Part shown: piece after piece, positions 9,826 to 18,699 of the stretch | How the letters are laid out: every line of letters begins with the position of its first letter | Position numbering within the stretch: position 1 is the first letter of the stretch | DNA from: JAJEFO01 sp965214325 | GTDB taxonomy: Bacteria > Pseudomonadota > Alphaproteobacteria > Rhodobacterales > Rhodobacteraceae | DNA: 64,000 nucleotides | Reading direction: 5' to 3' | Assembly (NCBI GenBank): GCA_965214325.1 | Contig: CBDCBG010000006.1 | Coordinates: forward strand, 62,001 to 126,000 | Translations under genes and position numbers: made by a program | Notes under the pieces: generated by a model | Database searches by the model: none | Told to the model about the DNA's origin: nothing | Seen by the model: the letters and a program-made list of their open reading frames with translations, nothing else

Positions 9826-11397
9826 ATGAAGGTCGGAGTGCCAAAGGAAGTTGCGTCGGGCGAGGCGCGGGTGGCGATGACGCCGGCAAGCGCAAGAGAC
9901 CTGCAGAAACTAGGATACGCGTGCCTAATTCAGGCGGGTGCAGGTGCGGCTGCGGGCTTCGGCGACTCCGAGTACAGGGATGCCGGTGCCGAAGTCTTGA
10001 CCGGGGAGGCCATCTGGAGCGATGCGGATGTGGTGGCCAAGGTGCAGCCCCCAACTGAATCCGAAGCGGCAGCGCTTTCGCGAGGGCAGACGCTGATCTC
10101 GTTCGTCTATCCTGCCGCAAACGAGAAGCTTCTGGAAATCGCCCGGAACAACGGCGCCAATCTCATCGCGATGGACATGGTGCCGAGGATCAGCCGGGCG
10201 CAGAAGATGGACGCGCTCAGCTCGATGGCGAACATCGCGGGATATCGCGCGGTCATCGAGGCGGGCAACAATTTTGGGCGGTTCTTTACAGGCCAGATCA
10301 CGGCTGCAGGCAAGGTGCCGCCGGCGAAAGTGCTCATCGTGGGGGCGGGTGTCGCCGGTCTCGCGGCGATCGGCACGGCCACAAGCCTCGGTGCGATCAC
10401 CTACGCCTTTGACGTCAGGCCGGAAGTGGCCGAGCAGATCGAGTCGATGGGGGCGGAATTCGTGGCGCTGGAATTCGAGGACAAGCAGCAGGATGGCGCT
10501 GCCTCGGGCGGCTATGCCGCGCCGTCAAGCCCGGAATTCAGGGAGAAGCAACTCAAGAAGTTTCGCGAGCTTGCGCCGGAAATGGACATTGTCATCACGA
10601 CGGCCTTGATTCCCAATCGGGACGCACCGATCCTCTGGACCCGCGACATGGTCGAGGCAATGAAGCCGGGCAGCGTCATCGTCGACCTGGCCGCCGAGAG
10701 GGGCGGCAACTGCGAACTGACCGAAACGGACAGGAAGATCGTGACGGACAATGGAGTCACCATCGTCGGCTTCACCGACTTTCCGTCCCGCATGGCTGCG
10801 CAGTCCTCGCTGCTATATTCAACCAATGTCCGGCACATGGTTGCGGACCTGACGCCGGAACGGGACGGCGAGATCGTCCACGACATGGAGGATGACGTCA
10901 TCCGAGGTGCCACGGTGACCTTCGGCGGCGAAATCACCTATCCGCCGCCGCCGCCAAAGGTTCAGGCGATCGCTGCGCAGCCCGCGAAGGCAAGCCCGCG
11001 AGAACTGACGCCGGAAGAGAGAAGGGCCGGAGAGCTTGCCGCCTTCAAGCAAGCGACGAAGCGGCAGGTCGCGTTGCTCGTGATCGGCGGCGTTCTCATG
11101 CTTCTTGTCGGGTCATACGCGCCCGTGAGCTTCATGCAGCATTTCATCGTCTTCGTCCTCGCCGTTTTCGTCGGATTCCAGGTGATCTGGAATGTCCAGC
11201 ATGCGCTTCACACGCCCCTGATGTCGGTGACGAACGCGATTTCGGGGATCATCATCGTCGGGGCGCTGCTTCAGATTGGGGCGGTGAACTGGATCGTCGT
11301 GTTGTTGAGCTTTGTCAGCGTGTTGATTGCCTCAATTAATGTCGTGGGGGGCTTTCTGGTGACTCGCCGGATGCTCGCCATGTTCCAGAAGTCGTAA
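9826..11397 (+). CDS. pntA: NAD(P) transhydrogenase subunit alpha
   Basis: 523 residues. The N-terminal domain I binds NAD(H) ('VLIVGAGVAGLAAIGTA') and is fused to the C-terminal membrane part with four hydrophobic helices after residue 415, giving the undivided PntA form rather than the PntAA/PntAB split of some alphaproteobacteria. With PntB it uses the proton gradient to make NADPH from NADH at the inner membrane. The ATG at 9826 follows a G-rich site at 9814-9820. pntB starts 12 bp downstream. Confidence 0.95.
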   Translation: MKVGVPKEVASGEARVAMTPASARDLQKLGYACLIQAGAGAAAGFGDSEYRDAGAEVLTGEAIWSDADVVAKVQPPTESEAAALSRGQTLISFVYPAANEKLLEIARNNGANLIAMDMVPRISRAQKMDALSSMANIAGYRAVIEAGNNFGRFFTGQITAAGKVPPAKVLIVGAGVAGLAAIGTATSLGAITYAFDVRPEVAEQIESMGAEFVALEFEDKQQDGAASGGYAAPSSPEFREKQLKKFRELAPEMDIVITTALIPNRDAPILWTRDMVEAMKPGSVIVDLAAERGGNCELTETDRKIVTDNGVTIVGFTDFPSRMAAQSSLLYSTNVRHMVADLTPERDGEIVHDMEDDVIRGATVTFGGEITYPPPPPKVQAIAAQPAKASPRELTPEERRAGELAAFKQATKRQVALLVIGGVLMLLVGSYAPVSFMQHFIVFVLAVFVGFQVIWNVQHALHTPLMSVTNAISGIIIVGALLQIGAVNWIVVLLSFVSVLIASINVVGGFLVTRRMLAMFQKS

Positions 11398-11409
11398 GGG
11401 GCTCGGACG

Positions 11410-12891
11410 ATGTTGTCGAACGGACTTGTCACGGCCGCCTATATCGCGGCGTCGGTCCTCTTCATTCTGTCGCTGGGCGGCCTGTCGAACCAGGAAAGCG
11501 CCAAGCGGGCGATCTGGTACGGAATTGTCGGAATGGCGACCGCCATCCTGGCGACGGTGCTGTCACCGGGAATCCAGAACCTTGCGCTCATAGTCGTCGC
11601 TTTGGCGGCGGGCGCTTTCGTGGGCCGGTACGTGGCGGCGCGGGTGCAGATGACGGAAATGCCGCAGCTGGTGGCGGCGCTTCACTCGTTTGTCGGGCTG
11701 GCGGCGGTGTTCATCGGGCTGAACGCCGACATCATGCTGAACGCGGTCACCGCGATGCGCGAATCGGGCACGGCACTTGAGGAGGCCGGTCTCACGGCCT
11801 TTGGCGAAAAGCTGTGGAAGAAGGACGCGACCGAGATCGCGATCCTGAAGGTTGAGGTGTTTCTCGGAATCGTGATCGGCGCGATCACGTTCACCGGATC
11901 CGTCGTCGCGTTCGGAAAGCTGGCCGGCAAGGTCAGCGGCAAGCCGAAGAAACTCATGCTGCCATCGGAGAAGATGCCTTTGCCGGTCGTTTCCGGCCAC
12001 TGGCTCAACGCAATTGCCGCCATTGCATGCCTGGCCCTCGGATTCCTGTATTTGGACGGGGCCGGACTCTGGACGATGGTCGTGGTTTCCCTCGTGGCGG
12101 GATTCATCGGGTGGCACCTGATCATGGGGATCGGCGGCGCCGACATGCCGGTCGTCGTCTCGATGCTGAACAGCTATTCTGGTTGGGCGGCGGCCGCGAT
12201 CGGCTTCACCTTGGGCAACGACCTGCTGATCGTGACAGGCGCCCTCGTGGGCTCTTCCGGCGCGATCCTGTCCTACATCATGTGCCGCGCCATGAACCGG
12301 CATTTCGTGAGCGTGATTCTCGGCGGCTTCGGCGGGGATGGCGGTCCGGCGGCAGAAATGGAAGGCGAGCAGATTGCCATCGATGCCGACGGGGTCGCGA
12401 CCGTCTTGGGCGAGGCCGATTCGATCATCATCGTGCCGGGCTACGGCATGGCCGTGGCGCAGGCACAGGCATCGGTAAGCGAACTGACACGCAAGTTGCG
12501 GGCTCAAGGCAAGGAGGTGCGCTTTGCCATCCATCCGGTCGCCGGACGGTTGCCGGGCCACATGAACGTGCTGCTGGCCGAAGCCAAGGTGCCCTATGAC
12601 ATCGTGCTCGAAATGGACGAGATCAATGAAGACTTTCCGGACACCGATGTGGCAATCGTCATCGGCTCGAACGACATCGTCAATCCGGCCGCACAGGACG
12701 ATCCGAACTCGCCGATTGCCGGAATGCCGGTTCTTGAGGTTTGGAAGGCCAGGCAGGTCCTTGTTTCCAAGCGGGGGCAGGGCACCGGCTACGCAGGCAT
12801 TGAGAACCCGCTGTTCTACAAGGAAAACACGCGCATGTTCTATGGCGACGCCAAGGAAAGCGTGAACAGCCTGCTGCCAAAGATCGAGTGA
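11410..12891 (+). CDS. pntB: NAD(P) transhydrogenase subunit beta
   Basis: 493 residues. The N-terminal half has about nine membrane helices (domain II). The C-terminal half is the NADP(H)-binding domain III, with 'IIIVPGYGMAVAQAQ', 'FAIHPVAGRLPGHMNVLLAE' and 'VIGSNDIVNPAA', all typical PntB motifs. It forms an operon with pntA and ends 51 bp before the convergent dehydrogenase gene. Confidence 0.96.
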   Translation: MLSNGLVTAAYIAASVLFILSLGGLSNQESAKRAIWYGIVGMATAILATVLSPGIQNLALIVVALAAGAFVGRYVAARVQMTEMPQLVAALHSFVGLAAVFIGLNADIMLNAVTAMRESGTALEEAGLTAFGEKLWKKDATEIAILKVEVFLGIVIGAITFTGSVVAFGKLAGKVSGKPKKLMLPSEKMPLPVVSGHWLNAIAAIACLALGFLYLDGAGLWTMVVVSLVAGFIGWHLIMGIGGADMPVVVSMLNSYSGWAAAAIGFTLGNDLLIVTGALVGSSGAILSYIMCRAMNRHFVSVILGGFGGDGGPAAEMEGEQIAIDADGVATVLGEADSIIIVPGYGMAVAQAQASVSELTRKLRAQGKEVRFAIHPVAGRLPGHMNVLLAEAKVPYDIVLEMDEINEDFPDTDVAIVIGSNDIVNPAAQDDPNSPIAGMPVLEVWKARQVLVSKRGQGTGYAGIENPLFYKENTRMFYGDAKESVNSLLPKIE

Positions 12892-12942
12892 GCGTCGGCC
12901 ATTTCGGGGGCGAACCTGCCGCGAAGCGTCTCGCGTGATGAT

Positions 12943-13899
12943 TCAGCCGCGGCTGACCGTGATCTCGTGACCGGGTCCTTCCGGTTCGTCGTCTACGATT
13001 TCGGAAGGAAAGCCCGGTGCGCGGACGTCCAGGCCGGCGGCTTCCTCGTAGCGCCTGATGATGTTGGGCGAGAGTTCACGCGGGCCGTAGGATGCGACCG
13101 CCTCCCGAAACATGTCGACGAGCAGTGGGGAAAGCGCGAGCGGAACGCCTTTGTCGGCGGCGATCTGATCGAAGAGACCAATGTCCTTCAGCACGAGATC
13201 CATCGTGAAGTTGATGTCACGCGATCCGTTGAGAATGACCTGGCCTTCGGTTTCGTGAACGAAGGAAGTGCCCGACGAGATCCGGATCGCTTCGTAGGTG
13301 GTGGCAAGATCCATGCCGGCCGCCTTCATCGTCGCGAGCGCCTCGGCAAGGCTGACAAGATTGGCGGTAGCAAGATAGTTTGTCATGACCTTCAGGATCG
13401 ACGCCGACCCGATCCCGCCGGTATGCAACACCCGCCGTCCGAGTGTCGTGAGGATCGGGAGGGCCCTCTCGAAGGTTGGCCTGTCGCATCCCGCAAAGAT
13501 CGATATGTTCCCGGTTGCCGCACGATGGCAGCCGCCGGAAACCGGACAGTCGATCGCGTTTGCGCCTCTCCCTTCGACAAGGCGCGCAATGCGCCGGACC
13601 TCTTCTGCATCCGTGGTCGACATTTCCGCCCAGATGGATGCCGGGCGAATGGCTGTGAGAACGCCGTCCTCTTTCTCCATGACGGCCGCGCAGGCCGACG
13701 GTGAGGGCAGGCAGGTGATCACGTAGTCGCAAGCGGCGGCCGTTTCGGCAGGACTCCCGGCCCATTTTGCCCCGTCCGCAAGGAACGGTTCGGCCAATTC
13801 GCGATCAAGGTCGCGAACGGTCAGGTCGAAACCGTTCCGCAGGAGGCTGCCGGCAAGCTTGCCGCCAACGTTTCCAAGTCCAATGAAACCAATTTTCAT
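12943..13899 (-). CDS. 3-hydroxyisobutyrate dehydrogenase-like NAD(P)-binding oxidoreductase
   Basis: 318 residues. The N-terminal Rossmann motif 'IGFIGLGNVGGKLAGSLL' and the substrate segment 'DCPVSGGCHRAATGNISIF' place it in the beta-hydroxyacid dehydrogenase family. The catalytic Lys lies in 'GSASILKVMTNYLA'. The ATG at 13899 has AGGGAGA upstream. The open frame continues far upstream, but that part is antisense to the aminotransferase gene. Substrate unknown; it is divergent from a HisC-like aminotransferase. Confidence 0.85.
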   Translation of the reverse strand: MKIGFIGLGNVGGKLAGSLLRNGFDLTVRDLDRELAEPFLADGAKWAGSPAETAAACDYVITCLPSPSACAAVMEKEDGVLTAIRPASIWAEMSTTDAEEVRRIARLVEGRGANAIDCPVSGGCHRAATGNISIFAGCDRPTFERALPILTTLGRRVLHTGGIGSASILKVMTNYLATANLVSLAEALATMKAAGMDLATTYEAIRISSGTSFVHETEGQVILNGSRDINFTMDLVLKDIGLFDQIAADKGVPLALSPLLVDMFREAVASYGPRELSPNIIRRYEEAAGLDVRAPGFPSEIVDDEPEGPGHEITVSRG

Positions 13900-14019
13900 G
13901 CCATTTCTCCCTGCGACAATCATGTCCTGTCCCTTCCGGGGCGGATCGTTCATTTGCGGCATCGGGAGGGCGCTTTTGCGGGCTTGCCAGGAAATGTGCC
14001 GCGTGCTGAATTCGGTGCG

Positions 14020-15126
14020 ATGAAACGACCATTGGAAACCCCGCTTGCGGGCAGTCTTCCGGCGACCGTGCCGTTTGTGGGCCCCGAGGCCATCGAGCGC
14101 CGCCTCGGCCACCGATTCCGGGCCCGGATCGGTGCCAACGAAAGCGTGTTCGGACCGTCGCCCAAGGCAATCAAGGCAATTCAGGGCGAGGCGGGCGATG
14201 CCTGGATGTACGGAGATCCGGAGAGTTTCGAGTTGCGCGAGTCTCTCGCCGCTCATCTGGGAATCGCCCGAGACGAGGTTGTCGTGGGCGAGGGGATCGA
14301 CGGACTTCTCGGCTATGCCGTGAGACTCTATGTCGAGAAAGGCGACCAGGTCGTGACCTCCGACGGAGCCTATCCGACATTCAGCTACCATGTCGTGGGA
14401 TTTGGCGGCCGGCTCTTGAAGGTGCCGTATCGGGACGACAGGGAAGACGTGGACGCCCTCCTTGAAGCCGCGCGGACATCCGACTCGAAAATGATCTATC
14501 TGGCGAATCCAGACAACCCAATGGGTACCTGGCACGATCCGGCCCGGATCGAGGCCATGGTCGCGGACCTTCCCGAGGATTGCGTCCTGATACTTGACGA
14601 GGCGTATCTGGAGTTTGCGCCGGATGGAATCGTGCCCGACGTGCCGATCGACGATCCTCGCGTGATCCGCATGCGAACGTTTTCGAAGGCCTATGGAATG
14701 GCGGGAATGCGGGTGGGCTATGCCTTCGGCGAGCGAAGCGTGATCAAGAGCTTCGAGAAGATACGCAATCACTTCGGCATGAACCGGATCAGCCAGATTG
14801 CTGCGCGGATTGCCCTTTCGGACACGGGCTGGCTTGGCCACGTAAGGCACGAAGTTGCCGAGGCACGCAAGCGGGTCGCGGCGATCGCAGAGGAATGCGG
14901 ACTGAGTTCGATTCCGTCGGCTGCGAATTTCGTTGCTATTGATTGCGGCAGGGATGGCGCCCTTGCGCGCCGCGTTCTGGAAGAGCTCGAAGCGCGGGAT
15001 GTCTTCGTTCGGATGCCCGGCGTCGCACCAGGCAACCGATGCATCCGGATTACTGCAGGGCGTCCGGCTGACCTGGAACTTCTTGCGAGTGTCCTTCCAG
15101 AGGCACTGGCCGCTGCGAAACGCTGA
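14020..15126 (+). CDS. HisC-like PLP-dependent aminotransferase
   Basis: 368 residues, fold type I class I/II aminotransferase. The PLP lysine lies in 'TFSKAYGMAGMRVGY'. 'LANPDNPMGTW' and 'LILDEAYLEF' are the usual PLP-contact motifs, as in histidinol-phosphate aminotransferase. The start at 14020 is chosen because similarity begins there. No other his genes are near, so it may act on another amino acid. Confidence 0.82.
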   Translation: MKRPLETPLAGSLPATVPFVGPEAIERRLGHRFRARIGANESVFGPSPKAIKAIQGEAGDAWMYGDPESFELRESLAAHLGIARDEVVVGEGIDGLLGYAVRLYVEKGDQVVTSDGAYPTFSYHVVGFGGRLLKVPYRDDREDVDALLEAARTSDSKMIYLANPDNPMGTWHDPARIEAMVADLPEDCVLILDEAYLEFAPDGIVPDVPIDDPRVIRMRTFSKAYGMAGMRVGYAFGERSVIKSFEKIRNHFGMNRISQIAARIALSDTGWLGHVRHEVAEARKRVAAIAEECGLSSIPSAANFVAIDCGRDGALARRVLEELEARDVFVRMPGVAPGNRCIRITAGRPADLELLASVLPEALAAAKR

Positions 15127-15519
15127 TCTTGCCGGAGCCGCACCGCTTCTTCAACCCAGCGCCTTCAGATCGGAACGCATTGATGGAGGGTTGCAGTGGC
15201 CAGATACGTGGTTCCGGGATTTTTGATGGTGCTTGTTCCATGAGCCGTAGCCTGTCTGCGATATCAAGGCGATCCTGATCCGAAGTCGCCCCTGTGGATA
15301 TATATGGCCTGCCTCTGGAACTTGGCTTCTTGAAGGGCGTTTCACGCAATCGCGACAGCATCATAAGGACCATCGGCAATCGCCTGGGGGATCACCCTGA
15401 CCTGATGCCCGACTGACAGTTGCTGGCGCTATCCGAGGAAACCCGCGCAAATTGCAATACTTCCGCCGGATTGGCGAAGTCGGCTTTCGGGTGCGGTCAA
15501 GGCCGTTGACGGGCTGCCA
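15127..15519. other. Gap with a possible gene remnant
   Basis: No intact gene. On the plus strand about 15279-15416 reads as a coherent stretch ('DIYGLPLELGFLKG' ... 'RTIGNRLGDHPDL') ending in TGA, with no start. It could be the tail of a lost gene, but I do not recognise the family. Confidence 0.3.
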
Positions 15520-15759
15520 ATGGCGGCTTGGTCCTTCGTCCAGTCGGACCTTCCCTATGGCGAGCTTTGCACCGCCGAGGACTACCTGCGTGCCGCCCAC
15601 AAGGCTATCCGCGTGGGGGCCGACTGCGTCTATTGCGCCGCTTCAGTCGAGACCGTCCGTACCCTGGCCGCCGAAGGCATCCCGGTTGTAGGCCATGTCG
15701 GCTTGGTGCCGTCAAGGGCCACTTGGACCGGCGGGTTCAAGGCGGTCGGCAAGACTGTC
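15520..15759 (+). pseudogene. Ketopantoate hydroxymethyltransferase (PanB)-like fragment
   Basis: About 79 residues match the middle of PanB-type proteins: 'DLPYGELCTAEDYLRAA', then 'AAEGIPVVGHVGLVPS' and 'TGGFKAVGKT'. Both the N-terminal and C-terminal parts are missing. Similarity stops at 15756, where TGTCAGCGGCTGCGTAAAA begins; this resembles an IS21-type terminus, so an insertion followed by deletion may have cut the gene. Confidence 0.6.
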
Positions 15760-15780
15760 AGCGGCTGCGTAAAAGAGCGG

Positions 15781-15814
15781 GATTCTGGCGGAAAGCCGCG
15801 CTTTTGCCAGAATC
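15781..15814. repeat. Inverted repeat (hairpin)
   Basis: GATTCTGGC (15781-15789) and GCCAGAATC (15806-15814) are perfect 9-bp arms around a 16-nt loop. It lies just inside the IS21-like terminus that truncates the panB-like fragment. It may belong to that relic; there is no T-run to suggest a terminator. Confidence 0.5.
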
Positions 15815-16067
15815 GTGCCCTTTCCCTGTTGCAAGGCTCCTGTTGTCCGTGTCGCCCGCGGCGTCTTTGCCGTGGTCCGTGCCGGATGCTATTGGGGCAT
15901 CGAGATGGCAACAGAAATCCATATACGGGGCCTCAGAATCGAAGATTCCATTTTCATGTCAACAGGTTGAACGCAAAATGCCCGTATGAAGTTCCGACTA
16001 ATGGCGGAGCGCGGAACGCCTGATTGACAGCGGTCAACATTGCCGGCCCATCTGCTTGCCACGGCCC

Positions 16068-16169
16068 AATATGTCGATATATCCTATCTGCATCGACATA
16101 TTGGAGTGAAGTGTCGATGAGATCGACATGTTCGGAACACGTGTCGACGGGAGCAGGATACATCGACAT
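16068..16169. promoter_or_regulatory. Cluster of TCGACA boxes before the Fic gene
   Basis: AATATGTCGAT (16068-16078) and ATCGACATATT (16092-16102) form an 11-bp perfect palindrome. TGTCGAT/ATCGACA repeats as a smaller palindrome at 16112-16128. Single boxes follow at 16142 and 16162, the last touching the chosen Fic start codon. Such clustered repeats suggest an operator, perhaps for autoregulation. Confidence 0.5.
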
Positions 16170-17252
16170 GGCGTTCGATCCCAATCACCCCTTCAATGAC
16201 CTTCCAAACCTGCCGCCGGCATCGGAAACCGAGACAAAGGCCATTCTTCGGAGTTGCATTGCCGCGCGCGCGGCACTGGCGGAGCTCCGCGTCTCCGGGA
16301 ATCTTATCCCGAACCAGGCGATGCTGATCAACTCGATCCCCCTGCTCGAAGCGCAGGCGAGTTCCGAAATCGAGAACATCGTCACGACGGCCGACCGGCT
16401 GTTCCGCTACGCCAACGACACGACGGGTCGAGCCGATCCTGCCACCAGGGAAGCTTTGCGCTACCGCACCGCGTTGCACCGCGGTTTCGAGATGCTGAAC
16501 CAACGGCCGGTTTCAACCGCCATTGCGGTCGAAGTCTGTCGAACGATCAAGGGGGTGGAGCTGGACATTCGCAACACGCCGGGAACGGCGTTGGTGAACG
16601 ATGCAACCCAGCAGGTCATCTACACCCCGCCGGAGGGAGAGGACGTTCTCCGGAGCAAGCTCGCCAACTGGGAGCGCTACATTCACGAGGCCGAGGAGAT
16701 CGACCCGCTGATCCGCCTTGCGGTCATGCATTATCAGTTCGAGCGATCCACCCGTTCGTCGACGGAAACGGCCGGACCGGACGCGTGCTGAACCTGCTCT
16801 ATCTCGTCAACAAGGGGCTGCTCGACGTTCCCGTCCTTTATCTCAGCCGGCACATCATCCGGAACAAGGCGCTCTACTACCGGTATCTGCTCGAGGTGAC
16901 GACCCGACAGGACTGGGAGACGTGGATACTCTTCATTCTGGAGGCTGTCAGAACGACGGCGGAATGGACGACGACGAAAATCCGCGCGATCCGGGAGCTT
17001 CTCGACGAGACGGGCGCCTCAATTCGACAGAGGATGCCGAAGATCTACTCCCGGGAACTGGCGGAACTGATCTTTGTGCATCCCTACTGCCGGATCGGCG
17101 ACGTGGTCGAAGCGGACATCGCCAAGCGCCAGACGGCCGCCGTCTATCTGAAAGCCCTCGCAGCCGAAGGCGTCCTCGAGCAAATCAAGGCGGGGCGTGA
17201 GAACCTCTACATCAACCCGCCACTCCTGGCGCTTCTGGCCGAGCGGGCGTGA
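16168..17252 (+). pseudogene. Fic family protein, frameshifted before the catalytic motif
   Basis: With one base restored this is a 361-residue Fic protein. The N-terminal Fic_N-like part starts 'MAFDPNHPFNDLPNLPP', and 'EAQASSEIENIVTTADRLF' carries the S/T-x-x-x-E/N-type inhibitory helix region. The frame is lost after 'HYQFE' at 16743: restoring one G gives 'AIHPFVDGNGRTGR', the HPFx(D/E)GNGR AMPylation motif, then an intact C-terminal winged-helix part to 17252. Fic enzymes transfer AMP to target proteins. An alternative start at 16117 has a good ribosome site. The frameshift may be real or a sequencing error. Confidence 0.85.
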
Positions 17253-17433
17253 CTTTGCGCAGGCGGACCTGGACGATCCAGATCGACGGCTCCTGTGGCG
17301 GCGTCAATTCCTCAACGATCTGGCGTCCGAGGGGCTGGAGGACCGGTTCGCTGAAATTATTGACGATCTGGCTCGTGCGTGCCCGGGATAGTATCGCCGT
17401 CTGTAGTTCGGCCAAAGGCTTCGGCGCCGCTAA
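17253..17433. other. Short gap between Fic gene and MITE
   Basis: The plus strand is open to 17391 ('RRQFLNDLASEGLEDRF'), which is compositionally protein-like. I recognise no family and it may be a remnant. Confidence 0.3.
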
Positions 17434-17700
17434 CCTTCAGAGCTCCTGACCTCAGGAGGCAATCATGGCTCCTTGTGAACCACTTCAGCCTGACAAATAA
17501 GCTCGTTTGGGGACTTTGCCGACAATCCAGGCGCACAGTGGGCGGGCAAGATTCCATGAACCCCGAAGCGGGTGCTGGGGTCGCCGAACATTTTCGATGA
17601 AGCAAGAAAACAAGGGGCCCGGCATCAGAGTCGCCGGCGAAATCCGGAAAAATGGGTTCACGAGAGTTGCCAGCTTCTGCCCTCGAGGTAAGGACCTCTG
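17434..17700 (-). mobile_element. MITE-like element, copy B
   Basis: A 267-bp relative of the element at 8884-9149 in opposite orientation. Terminal repeats are CAGAGCTCCTGACCTC and, at the other end, the reverse complement of CAGAGGTCCTTACCTC. AACCTT flanks it on both sides (17428-17433 and 17701-17706), a 5-6 bp target duplication. The copies have clearly diverged, so these are not recent twins. Confidence 0.8.
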
Positions 17701-17798
17701 AACCTTGCTGAGGCGTTGAACAGGTCCGGGCTCGACAGGTCATGCCCACGCGCCGAACAACTCAAGGTATTGTCCACAGCCGCCAAGGTCAGGAGACG

Positions 17799-18689
17799 AT
17801 GACAGACCTCAGCGAAACAAAACAGCAGCGAATTCGAGAAACCATTGATCACCACCGGTCTGTCAAATTCTGTGGCCCTTCGGACGACCTCGACGAAATC
17901 ACCGCCGTTACCTTGGGTTACTGCCACTTAGTGGTTCAGCTTCAACGGCTTGCAAGTCCGATTCTTCCGGAACCCGCCGCATCCCTCCTGAACTCTCTTG
18001 AGGTTGAGGTCGACAACCTGTACTCGGCATTCGAGGCCCGCGCTGAAATTGAAGCCATTATTTTGGATATTGAAGAAGCCCTCGCCTTGCGCACGAGCTC
18101 AGGAGCTCCATTACCCCTTGCAGCCTCCCCATCCCGTCAGCTTCCCGTTGCCGTTTGTTCGATAGTCGGAGAAGCCCTCGGCTCCAGCATCTACCACCAC
18201 AAGACGCTCGAAAGACTGTTCTATGAGGCGGGCGCCCAGGGCGAAGTTCCAGACGGCAATTGCGTTGTCAAATGCCAAACATGGCTAAAGCGTATGCATA
18301 CTGAGGTTGAGGATCCGGTTTTACTTCTGGGAAAGGTTATCGAAGAATTCATGGAAGTCGATATTGGCCATTATCACGACCAGAAACACAGTCGCACCAA
18401 GATCGAAGATGTCTTCTCCAGACATGGATTATCGTATCACAAAGGTGGAGTTATCCTTGGTTCGGAACGAACATTTTCAACCAAATCACTGAAGAAACTC
18501 CTACAGGAAGGGACCTCTCGGCAGTCAATCAAGAATTTACCCGTTGCTTGGACAACGTCGAAACGGATCCTCCTGCTGCAATAGCTGCCGCCTGTTCGAT
18601 CCTTGAGTCTCTGTGCAAGGTGTACATCGAAGACAACAGTTTCGCAGTGCCGACAAACCAGAGCATCGGGCCTCTTTGGAAAGTCACTA
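17799..18689 (+). pseudogene. Abortive infection (Abi_C) family protein, frameshifted and truncated
   Basis: The start at 17799 has AGGAG at 17791-17795. The first 237 or so residues are a family-specific N-terminal region. The frame breaks after codon 18507-18509; restoring one base continues as 'RDLSAVNQEFTRCLDN' and then 'DPPAAIAAACSILESLCK', the Abi_C signature. The reading ends at 'WKVTS' (about 18689), where an unrelated transposase element begins, so the C-terminal half of Abi_C is gone. Abi proteins stop phage spread by killing or arresting the cell; this copy should be dead. Confidence 0.8.
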
Positions 18690-18699
18690 GTGGTTTGAT

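Noticed and set aside
13900..14850. N-terminal extension of the 3-hydroxyisobutyrate dehydrogenase-like gene
   Set aside because: It is antisense to the aminotransferase gene, and the Rossmann motif begins at the ATG at 13899 with a good ribosome site.
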